From contig NW_024609857.1 of NCBI RefSeq assembly GCF_016920785.2, positions 78,737,570 through 78,801,569 on the forward strand: 64,000 nucleotides of DNA, given 5' to 3'. This DNA comes from Ixodes scapularis. Lineage: Eukaryota > Arthropoda > Arachnida > Ixodida > Ixodidae. The notes beneath the pieces were generated by a model. It saw nothing but the letters and a program-made list of their open reading frames with translations, did no database searches and was not told the DNA's origin. This document shows positions 44,901 to 56,900 of the stretch, in pieces (the stretch's first letter is position 1; every line of letters begins with the position of its first letter). The position numbers and the translations under genes are program-made.

Positions 44901-47900
44901 CTATCAGTTTGGAGAATATAATGGTACTGCACCTCATTATGTAGATCACAATTTGCTTTTTGGTTCAATATGTCGGGAGGGGGGGAGGAAAAATAAAAAT
45001 TGTTTCTAAGAATTATCTAAATTTTCAAATGCAATCTAACTTGTGAAGCAAAATATTGGACGGGTTCAGTGCCCACCCATCTCGATCTCGACGAACATTG
45101 TCCCAGCACGTGTTCGTGTAATCACTGCTTGTACGGTGCACTTTAAAGGAACACTACAATGAAATTTGGGCACTTATTAACGCGGAAGCATTAATTGTCT
45201 CATGGAGCGAGCTGACGTCATCAGCTTTGAAACCATGCATCGAGCAGACGAGAAAGGGAGCAGACAAGCGGCTTGCATGCTTTCGCATTCACAACTCGTA
45301 AGAAATGCTTAGATGTACCTCGAGCTTTTTTTTTTTTTTGGTTTATACATGTTCAAAGGAGCAGTATCACATCGGACACACGAATATCTTGTAAAACAAG
45401 ACACAAAGAAGAATTTTCAAATTGATTAAACAATTAGAAAAGAGCACCTGGTCGATGTTGCTAAAGCCTCGTTTGTAAGGCTCATCTAGAAACCTCTACA
45501 AGATTAGAGAGGATTAACCCGTCACTCAAAATTCACACAAAAGCAGCTGTGCGGTTAGTTGCGGTGGCCCCATTGCTGGTGTGCTTCAACCGCTTTGGTG
45601 GCTGGAACGGCTAGGGCATCCTGACCACGTCAGCCTCGCTGCAGCTTTGCTCATCCCAAGACAAACTACGTAACGATTGCGCCGGATGTGACGTGCTTTC
45701 CGCTGGCTGCTCTCCGAGCGCTTGCCAGAGTGCACAATTTGTAACGAAAAATACAGCCATCAAGTTCAAACTACAAACGTGCGATTGTCATTTGCGGATA
45801 TTGTGGATCATATTCAGCCTATTTCTGAACACGACGGGTATATTTAGAACTTCGTTGAAATACCCCTTAAAGAACATAGCTTAGTGGTTGTACTGGAGAT
45901 TGGCCTATTTCTGAACACGACGGGTATATTTAGAATTTCGTTGAAGTACCCCTTAAAGACCGTAGCTTAGTGGTTGTACTGGACATTGGCCTAACTATGC
46001 ATCTACAAAGGAAAACCAAGTGCCCACATTTTGATAGCTGCCTAACTTAATGCTGTCTAAGCATCCACACAGCCCAGCTTACTTTTAGAGCGCAGCTCTA
46101 AGGCGCCCGTTTCCGACTTGAGCGGCATCGCCGTCGCCGTCGGCGTAATCAAGGTCACCCCAAGGTCACGTGACCCCTCCCAAGGTCACCCCAAGGTCAC
46201 ATGACCCCCACAGGTCACGTGACCCCTCCCAAGGTCATCTCAAGGTCACGTGACCCCCCGAGGTCACGTGATCCCTCCCAACAATGTACTTTACAGTGTA
46301 CCAGTCATCACTTCAAAGGTGGGAATGTAACAAAAAAAAACAGCTCCGTGAGTGGCGAGGCTGTGCTGACAGATGATGCATGCAGTGTCTCCAGCCGCTG
46401 CTTGCACGTTACATTTAACAGTTGAGTATACTGTACTTAGTGCCTCATGCTCCTGTGTTGGAGGGGGCTCAGCGATGTCACGTTCGGGGTCGTCGTCCGT
46501 TCTGGGACTGCTTGCGGTATCAAAAGTAAGCAACAATAGGAGTTGTGAGACAAGATAGAATATGCACACCTGTGTTCCGAGATTTAATAACCTACTATCA
46601 TGTAACTAAAGAATGGTCACACAAATGGAGCATCGGAAGCAGATACAGCACACAACCAATAGACCGATCTCACCAGCTGTTCTGGGCATGCTTGGCAGCA
46701 CCATAAATGTAGTTCACAGGGGCCAGACGGCAGTGCACGAGACTGCGTGTACCGTTCCAAGCTCTGCTTGGGCACTGCGCAGGCCCACAGCAGTGGTTTT
46801 GTGGATCATGGCAGCAATGGTGTGGCGAAACTGACCAGTGAGATTAGCCTATTAAAGGGGAGGTAGAGCAGTTCTGTACTTGATCAGAAACACAAATTGC
46901 ATTCATTTGGCCTTCAGACCAATAAAAATAACAATTATGTTTCAATTCAACGTGCCGGAGGGCCATAAGAGCGATTCCAAAACAGAGCTGAAACCATTCC
47001 CTTCTGGCATTCGGCAGCCTAACGCTCCGTCAGTCACGTCACATACAGTGACTCTTTTTTGTGTCGTCTCACGCTAAACAATGCCTGCGAAGCAAATGGT
47101 TTGGATATTCGGGTTCACAGGGTAAAAATTGCTAAAATTTGCCTCAAGCTTACTTTTTTCAAGAACCTCCGTAGCTTCTCTCTAAAACTGCTGTGCGCTG
47201 TCAGTTCTGAGCTATGTTCTGTACCTGGCGCTGTGTGGTCCTCCGTCAGGAGTACGTCACGTTCGGAGCTTTGGCTCCCTGGATTGCTTGCAGCTTCTAA
47301 ATTAAGCAACAAGAGGAGTTGTGAGAAAAGATAGAAGATCCACACCTGTGTTTTACATTTCCTAGTCTAGTACGATGTATATAAGGGACGTTCCCTTAAA
47401 TCAGCGATGCTGCAGAGGATAAAGCGGCCCTTCCCCGAGATTGTCGGCACTCCCCGATAGTTATCACATGACCCCCCCCCCCCCCCCGCCCGTCTTTGTC
47501 GACCTCATTTTTAGTTTTTAATCGCTGCTTCATTTCGCATTTGATCATGACTTTTCGTGTTTGTTCTAAAATCCGTGACAGGTTTACGAATCAGAAGTTT
47601 ATCGAATCGCTCTCAGGAGTAGTGTCTTATGAACCACGTATGACGAGTGCCTAGATGGAACAACGAGTTTCACATATGGGTTGCCTTATGCCGATGATTC
47701 TGGAGCTTCTCTGATAAACACAAACCTAATCTAAGCATGAAAAAAAGCATACACGCCTAAAGATGTTTTTCTGTTATTGCTCTACAATGTATCAGTCATC
47801 AGATTAAAAGGGGGAGTGTAACAAAAAAAAAAAAAAAACAGCGCCGTGAGTGGCCAGGTTGTGCAGGCAGATGATGCATGCAGTCTCTCCAGCCGCTGCT

Positions 47901-50900
47901 TGCACGTTACATTTAACAGTTGAGCATACTGTACCTAGGGCCTCATGCTCCTGTGTAGAAGGTGGTTCAGCGATGTCACGTTCGGGGTCGTCGTCCGTTC
48001 TGGGACTGCTTGCAGCATCTTAAGTAAGCAACAACAGGAGTTGTGAGACGAGATAGAATGTGCACACCTGTGTTTCAAGATTTAATAACCTACTACCATG
48101 TAATTAAAGAATGGTCACACAAATGGAGCATCGGAAGCACATACAGCAAACAACCAATAGACCAATCTCACCACCTGTTCTGTGCATGCTTGGCAGCACC
48201 ATAAATGTAGTTCACAGGGGCCAGACGGCAGTGCACGAGACTGCGTGTACCGTTTTAAGCTCTGCTTGCGCAGGCCCACAGCAGTGTTTTTGTGAATCAT
48301 GGTAGCGATGGTGTGGCAAAACTGACCAGTGAGATTAGTCTATTAAAGGGGAGGTAGAGCAGTTCTGTATTTGATCAGAAACATACACTGCACTCATTTG
48401 GCATTCAGAACAATAAAGATAACAATTATTTTTCAATTCAACGTGCTGGAGGGCCATAAGAGCGATTTCAAAACAGAGCTGAAACCATGCCTTTCTGGCA
48501 TTCGGCAGCCAAACGCTCCGTCGATGACGTCACATACAGTGACTCTTTTTCGTGTTGTCTCACGTTAAACAATGCTTGCGAAGCAAATGGTTTGGGCATT
48601 CGGGTTCACCGGGTAAAAATTGGTAAAATTTGTCTCCAGCTTATTTTTTTCAAGAACCTCCGTAGCTTCTCTTTAAAACTGCTGTGCGCTGTCAGTTCTG
48701 AGCTATGTTTAGTACCTGGCGCTGTGTGGTCCTCCGTTAGGGGTATGTCACCTTCGGAGCTTTGGCTCTCTGGACTGCTTGCAACTTCTAAAGTAAGCAG
48801 CAAGAAAAGTTGTCAGAAAAGATAGAAGATCCACACCTGTGTTTTGCATTTCCTAATCTAGTACCATGTAATTAAGGGTTGTTCCCACACATAGGGCACC
48901 AAAAGCAGGCACAGCAAACAGCCCAATTGACGTGTGTGCTGTAAGTCAGGAGCTTATGTTGTGTACTACAGTGGACAAACGTCCCCAGGACACACCAGCA
49001 GGGACTCAACCGCGTCGCTTTGCCACCTGCTGGTGGCTCACCTGGTTTCGAGACCACAGAAGAGCGCATGCAAATCCTACTGTGCCTGCAGAGATGTGTG
49101 TTTATCCGGTCTTCTGCGATTTAGTACTTGCCGCAGGATCTGGCGCGAGGCACCACTTTGGCAGTCGCAGGTGATGGACGCCTGCCTCGGATGCAGCCAC
49201 TAGAGAGAACACTTGCGGTTCTGCGGCTCAAATCGCCGGCCGATAACGAGCCTGGCTTTCGAATCCGGTAATTCAATGTTTCTCTTCATACTGTGATTAT
49301 AAGGGCACACTGGATGATATGGCATCAATGAATACAAGCCACGCCAGTCAACTGAGCAATGAGCTCATTTTGTTTGGAAGCCGATGTGGCTGATCGAGCG
49401 ATATGCACGGCAAAGCTAAAAGCGCTATCTTCAATCATGGCACCTCACGCCAGTTTGTGCGGGAAGCATTGAAAGGCGAACAGCGGAAAAATACACGCCT
49501 GCAAGCACAATAGGTCGTGCAAGCGCTCTTCTGCGGTCTCAAAACCAGACAAGTCATTGGCAGATGGCAAAACGGTGTGCTTTTGTCACCACTCACATGT
49601 CCTGCGGACTTTGGTCCACGATAGTACCTGATGCTGTATGCTCTTTTGTTGGGGATATGGCAGCTTTGGAGTTTCGTGCTTTCCCAGAAGTGTTTGGGCC
49701 ACTAAAGTAAGTAACAATAAGTGTTGTGGGATAATATAGAAGATACACAGCTGTGCTTGAGATTTCATAACCTAGTACCATGTAATTAGATATGTTCACA
49801 TAAATAGGGCGCCATAAACAGGCACAGCAAACAGCCAATTGACGTGTGCACTGTAATTCCTGAGCTTATGTTATTTACCTGGCACTGTCTGGTCCTGTGA
49901 TAGGGGTGTGACACCTTTCGAGCCTTGTTCTGTCTCGGGACTGCTTGCAGCTTCGAAAGTAAGCAACAAGAAGAGTTGTGAGATAATGCACACCCGTTTT
50001 CGAGCTTTCACAACCTACTACCATGTAATTAGAGATCTTCCCACAATTAGGGCACCAAAGGCAGGCACAGCAAACAACCAATTGGCTGTGTCCTCCTGTG
50101 TTAGGGGTATTGTATGTCTAATGTCTCGGTATGTTCTGGGACTGGTTTCACTGTCTAAAGTAAGCAAAACGAGGGGTTGTGAGACAACCCTACTGAAAAA
50201 AAACCATTTGGCGCCTATATGAAAATAAACGGGTCCATACCGGCAACAGTTTAACCATACCGGTCACCAGTTTGTCAAAGGGGTCACCCGTATGGCTCAA
50301 AGGGGTCCCCCCTATGAGCCATAACGGTCACCTATTTGGACAAACAGGTCACTCCTTTGGCAAACGGGTCGCTCGTCTCGGCAAATGGGTCGCTCTTCTG
50401 GGCAAATGGGCGACTCGTTTGGGCAAAGTTGTCGCATGTTTGCTCAAACCGGTGACCATGTTGCACACTGTACCGGTTTAATCAAACGGCTCTCCGAAGC
50501 CCGTTTGATATTGAACGTACAGATCGGCGGCGTGGGCACGCCTAGCGTTTCAGCCGTGGCAGCCAATGTTTCCGGAAGGCTGGGAGCGCCGGCTCATTGA
50601 TTTCAGATTGTCCGCGTAGTGCAAGTAATTATATTTATATTTCAATTGCGCTGATGTTCGCTTACGCTGCAACTAAATCTAACACATTTTCTGTTGTTGT
50701 TTTACGTAAACGCGCGACGTTGGTGAGCCGATATTTTTGACAGAACTTTAAAACTTTGTCCATCTTTGTTGCCTCAATTTACTTATCCAGCTCGAATCTC
50801 TCTCGCAGAAGACGCGACCGCGTGAAAGAATGTACGTCTAAACTCCATTTCACTTTAATTCAAGACGCAGCGAAGGTAGCACGCGTACGCGCGGCTGCAA

Positions 50901-53900
50901 GAACATCGAGCATTGCGAGAGCACGCCCGCCGTTGCAGCAGTCAAACTACGAGCTCGGGCCGAGTTCTTTCTTCGCTCGGGCGCAAGTCGAGCTTCTGGC
51001 CGCCCCGCCGCCATTTCCAAGGTTCGAGCGTGCTAAAATGCGCGCGCGCGCGCGTTTCTTTCTCGAGGTTACAAAAGCACATCTCACTGGAATGCCTGGG
51101 GAGAGAGAGAGGGGCTGTCCTGTGGCCCTCTCCCCCTCCCTCCTCTCTTGCCACCCGTCACGTGACCCGCAGCCCCGCGCGAGCTACACGCTGATAAGCA
51201 TCGAGATCCGGAAGGGTGCGCCTGACAGCCGCTTTTTCCTTTGTCTGCTTGTTGTCATTTCCAGCTTGAACTTCGCGGTCGCGCGTCCACCTGCTTCAAT
51301 CTGTCGCCTAACCCTGCGGTCTTATTAGGATGTCTTTCGACAACATATTGGATGTGCACCAAGGCTCTCTGTGTTCGAAAAGTCCTACGCCTATATCGGC
51401 AACAACCGATTCTTCAAAGAAGTCAGGAATTCTTGCGGTTTGGTTGGGTTCGGCTGGATGGATGGATGGATGAATACGGCTGAGCCCTTTGGATCGGGCG
51501 GTAGCTTACGCCACCTAGCCATTTTGTTTTACCATTTAAGCTTAGAATATTTAAATGTGAAATCTATATTCACTCCGCAGTGCAAAAGAAAGTGAGGCTA
51601 TGAAACCCCCTTGCCATCAGTGGATAAGAAAATACCTAGTTTTCTCTCGATTTCTGCCACCATTCACTTAATCTTTGCTTGGTAATCTCTACAGTCTTGA
51701 AATCCACTCTCCCTTCGCTGTCTCTAAAACCCAATGACTTTATTAAATCTATGTTGTCTTCGGTAGGCATAGGGTGAAGCCCTTTACAGTAGAGTATCAA
51801 GTGCTCAGCCGTCTCGTCCTCCTCTCCACAAGCAGTGCACACTGTATCAATTTCCTGGTACTTCACTCTGTATGTTCTGGTTCGCAGAACACCCGTTCTT
51901 GCCTCAAACAGCAATGAGCTTCCCCTAGAATTGTCATAAATGCTTTCTTTGGCAATAACTCTTTTGTTTAATCTATAGCTTTCCAGAGCCGTCTTTGTCT
52001 GCATTCCCTCTAGCCACCAATCTCTTTCTGTGGCCTTAACTTTCTTCTTAACTGAGACTTGCTCTTCCGTATCTTCGCTATAGCCCAAAAACTTTCCTCT
52101 TAATTTCCTAGTGCGCTGTCTCCACTTTGTGTCTACACTCCTCATGTATAAATAGCTGAAAACCTTTCGTGCCCATTGCTCCCCGTCCATTTGCCTCAAC
52201 CTATCCTCAAATTCTACCTTGCTCACCGCTTCCCTGCTCTCAAATGATGCCCATCCCATGTCTCCTTGTACTCCCTGGTTTGGCGTTTTGCAATGTGCCC
52301 CCAAAGCCAGTCTACCTACTCCGCGCTGTTTTATTTCTAGTCTCGCATGCACTTCGGATTTCGTGCATAGCACTGCGTTTCCAAAAGTCAAGCCAGGTAC
52401 CATGACCCCTTTCCAAATCTCTCTCACCACCTCATACCTGTTGTAATTCCAAAGTGCTCTATTTTTCATTACAGCTGCATTTCTGTTGCCCTTACCTATT
52501 ATATACTTTTCATGGTCTCTGAGATATTCTGCACCATCACATATCCATACTCCTAGATACTTGTATTTACTAGCTCTCTCAACTGTAATATTCTGTATCT
52601 TCAGCCTCTCAACTTCATCCTCGTTAAAAATCATGACTGCCGATTTTTCGCTACTGAATTCTAAACCTAATTCCTCTCCTTCCCTACCACAGATGCTCAT
52701 TAATTCCTGCAACTCTGTCCTGTTGTTAGCCATTAGTACAATATCATCCGCATACATCAATCCCGGTAAGGATTGCTGAATTTTTTGGCCTAGCTTACTG
52801 TAAGAAAGGTTGAACCCAAGCCCACTCTTCTCTAGTCTATCCTCCAATCCTCTCAGATACAACATAAACAGCAAAGGCGATAACGGGCACCCCTGCCTAA
52901 GGCCTCGTCTTATCTCTATTTTCCCTGTCGCCTTTCCTTCCCATGTTATAATCACCTTGTTATCTTTGTAAATGTTCCTTAACAGTGCTGTTAGTCCTTC
53001 ATCTAGGTTTAAGTTCTCCATTATGTCCCACAGGTTTCTTTGGTTCACATTGTCATAGGCACCCTTGATATCCAGAAATGCCAGCCAGAGCTGTCTGTTT
53101 TCTTTTTGCGCTATTTCTATACACTGTGTTAGAGAAAATAAATTGTCCTCCAACCTTCTTTGTTTTCGAAACCCGTTCTGTAATTCGCCCAGTATGCCCT
53201 GCAATCTACCCATTCCTCCAGTCTGTTCTTTATAATCTGCATTACCAACCTGTAAATAACCGGTGTCACGGTTATAGGACGATAATTCCTAATATCAGAC
53301 TTATCTCCCTTTCCCTTATATATCATACTCATCCTACTAAGCCTCCATTCATCTGGAATATTTCCTTTTGTTATCATGGTACTCACTACCTCCCTTAGTT
53401 TCGCCTTAGATTTAGGACCCAAATTCTTCACCAGCTTGATAGGGATACCATCTGTGCCTGTCGACGTGCCACTAGGGACTCTTCGTTCCGCCTTTTCCCA
53501 TTCTCTTTGTCCAAAATCCGCGATGTCACAAACTGGACTGCTACTTCCTTCGGTTCTCCTATCTTCCACATGTAACCGTTCCCGAAATTTCTCCTCCATC
53601 ACTGCTCCTATATATTGTATCGCATCATCTCCCTCTAATTGATCTCCCTGATGCGAGAGTATGAACCTCTGTCTAGCTTGCGTTGTTTCACCGAGTGAGT
53701 TCAAGTGCTCCCAAAACTTCTTAGCAGCGTTTCTATCTTTCTTACTTACATTACTCATCCATTCCTCACCCTTTCTCTGAATTTTCGCATTGATCAAACT
53801 GGATGCCTCTCGGCGACATGTTATAAAATTGTCCCATTTTCTTTTTACTTCCGTTTCGGACTCCCCACTACGCTTGGAATACCTGTGTTCTCTAGAGGCT

Positions 53901-56900
53901 TCCTGACGTTTTTGTATCGCTTGCTTCACTTCTTTGTCCCACCAGCTTTTTGGTCTATGTCCTTGCTTCCCCTTTCGTTTACTCTTAGCTTTGTCTAGTT
54001 CCAGAGCAAAAAGCCTAGTTAGGCTCTCATAGGTCCAATCTGTATGCCGTTGCCCTGAAACTGCTGCCTCTATTCTTTCAACAACTATTTCCAACTCTTT
54101 GTCGCTGCAGAAAGTTTGCTTTGAATTATGTTGTCTAGTTTCAGCATTTACTTCTCTGGCAAAATTCAGCTTAATACGTTTGTGATCACTACCAAGACTT
54201 TTGGAACCTTCTTCATCTATTTTCATTACTTGTAACTTACCATATATTTTGTGTGACATGAGTACGTAATCTATAGTTGAATGCAGATTGCCAGTTTCCC
54301 AAGTTATGTGCCCGTCACACTTCTGACTGGTATTACATAAAACTAAGTCATGTTTTTCCACCAGTTCTAGTAATATGCTTCCAGTTGAGTCCGTATACCC
54401 ATCCAGACCCTCAATATGGGCATTCATGTCTCCCATAATAATTATTTCGGAGCCTTCCCCTAGTTCACTAATGTCTCTTGATATGCAATCAATCATTTTT
54501 CTGTTTTCCTCTTTAGCACCTGTCCCTGTCCATAAGTAAACCGCTCCAAGGACTGTTGATTCCCCAGCGACTTTTCCTTTCAGCCACAAATGTTCGGCAC
54601 ACTCCTTTCTGATCCTTTGAAAGTTCATATTCTTCTTTATAAATGCTCCAATTCCACCTCCCTTCCTCGTTCCCTCCATTCTGTTGCATTCTTCCCACAC
54701 ATAGTCAGGGTTGCAAGGTGGCTGCTCCATGTCTCTGAGATGTGTTTCCACAAACCCATACACCATTAAATCCTCCTTTCTTAGTTGCTCCTCTACCTCT
54801 TCCCATTTTAACCTATTTCTACTACCCTGCATGTTAATATATCCAATGTCTGATTGTGCTGTTTTTTTATACCTGTTCTTACGTTTTCTCCTCTTTTTAA
54901 CCCTGGGTGCCTCTCCTGACTTCGTTGGGTTTTCAATTACTTCAGTGCCCCCAGGGCCCTCGGTCCCCCCAAAAAAGCAGTCACCGTGCGGCCCATCCTA
55001 TCCCCCACCCTGTAACCCGTGGCCTCACTGTAGTGAATGCCATCTGCAAAAGGGCGGGAGCCAGCCTCGTACACCTCTCTGTTTACTTCCATTACGTCGT
55101 ACCGAAGCTGTCGACTCATACCCTTAATTACTCCGTTGGCTTCGACAACCCTCCTCTCCGTTAACCCGGACTGCCCCCGAACTTCTGGAATGGTACACAC
55201 AACCACATGCACATTCTCAGACACGTCCCTCAGCTTACGTATTCCCACGTTTAGCTGCTTTCCGAGGTTCTGGCTCCTACATTAAGCCCCGCATGAACTA
55301 TTACTAGGTTCCTTCCCTCCCGGTTATCCCACACCCCCTCACGTGCTGCGGTCATAGCATCCACCATACACTTCCCTGGCTGGACCTCTACGGTTACCCT
55401 CTGGTCTCCCTTCACCCTGTTATGTACACCCCTCCTAACCCGTGCTACGTTAGAGCTCCCCACTACCAGTACCCTAGATCCCCCTGGTGCCTGCGCGCCT
55501 TTGTCCTGCGACTTATCTCCTGTCACCTGACTGCCCGACGCCTGCTGCTCGAAGGCGCCATTGAGCTGAGGTTCAATCAGCTCTCCAGCGTCGTCGAGCC
55601 CGCCTGCCAACAGGCCGGACTCCCGACCACCAGGGACCCCAGCCTGCAGACTGGTGGTTCGTCCCGCTAGAACTGACACTTCCTCCTTTCTTCCCTCGCT
55701 ACTCTCACTCGCTCGAATTACCCCTTCCAGGCGCTCTACCCTACTGTCACACTCCCTCTTACGCTCCTCTAAACCCGCCTTCCATACTTCCCCCAGCTCT
55801 TCCGCCTGCTTCTCGAGGCCGACCCGCTGCTCCCTCTCATGATTAAGCTGCCTAGTCAGCTCCTCTACCTGGGCCTCGAGACCCACCCGCTTCTCTCCTT
55901 CTGCCTTAAGCTGGGCCTCAATCTCCCGAACTCTACCCTCCCATTCCCCAGTTACCTGCTGAAGCTTCACACAAAGCCGACACTCGAAACTCACCTCCGC
56001 CGCCACCTCCAGGCTCCCGAAACCCGTCTCCTCCAGGTAACACCACCTCCCACACCCCTCGCACTGCACCAACTCGTCCCCACCCTTGTCATGCCGACCC
56101 AAATCTAGACCCATGTCTAGACCGGGAACAAACCGTCCCTTCCCGCCAAAAATGCAAACAGAGCCTACTTTGCGAAACTAACGTTAACTGCTCCTGATCA
56201 AACCTAATACTGCTACCGCATAGTCACTTCCAATCAACTCTCAAAAAAAGAGAGAGAAAAGAAGAAAAACTGGCACTTAGCTTCGGATGCTCGAGGAGAA
56301 CCAGGAAACACGTCCGCTCACCGCAACTCAGTTTTTAGACTTGATGACAGCTTGTGCACCACATCGTGTTGAAACTTCCAAGGAGCCGTTCCCCCTCGTT
56401 TGTGTTTGTGTGGTTGTCCTGCTTTGACCGTGTCGACAAATATCACGGATTACATCAAGTCCGCTATTTTTATGGTAAGTGCACTGCAACTTACTTCTTG
56501 GCAACGATTGAACGTTCTTCTACTCGTACTCTTCCAGATTATCTATACAATTATGCAGCCGCTATTCTCGCGGCAGCCGGGCGAATAATTTCCCGAAGGT
56601 CTACCTTCATAGTCTAGAATTACCTCGGTTCTTGTTTGGTTTGCTATTTTCTCAGTTGTATAAAAGCTTAGAGTGCCTCTCACATTTCACAGATCGCTTT
56701 CACGTTTGTACTTGTCTGCAGAAGACGTAATAAACTTTGAGGAGAATTGAAAACAATCTTTTGTGTCTGTTTTCCAGTCCATTTGCAAGCACCTACGTGA
56801 GCACATTTCTTCAACGTGTTTCCTCCATGTTATAAATAGGTTTATGAGTTTCGGAACGTCTTAAATAAGTTTAAGATAAACAACCTACGAGACGATTCCC

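Larger units (their letters stand above)
51455..56335 (-). mobile_element. LINE with PHD/esterase ORF1 and CCHC-ended ORF2
   Basis: The 3' end carries an ATCC tetranucleotide tail (51457-51473) after a short 3' UTR, then ORF2 (51636-54832), ORF1 (54937-56114) and a 5' leader to about 56335. It is inserted in E2 on the minus strand. Both ORFs have a single frame break, and the RT motif YADD is intact. The tail type and ORF1 domains differ from those of the 2A LINEs in the window. The clade is not assigned with certainty. Confidence 0.8.

Noticed and set aside
50756..51328. 190-codon open frame
   Set aside because: It lies in the CpG-rich E2 interior, overlaps other frames of similar length, and has no recognisable domain.
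53078..54900. Plus-strand frames over the LINE ORF2
   Set aside because: Shadows of the minus-strand endonuclease and RT, rich in S/P/L/F, without their own motifs.
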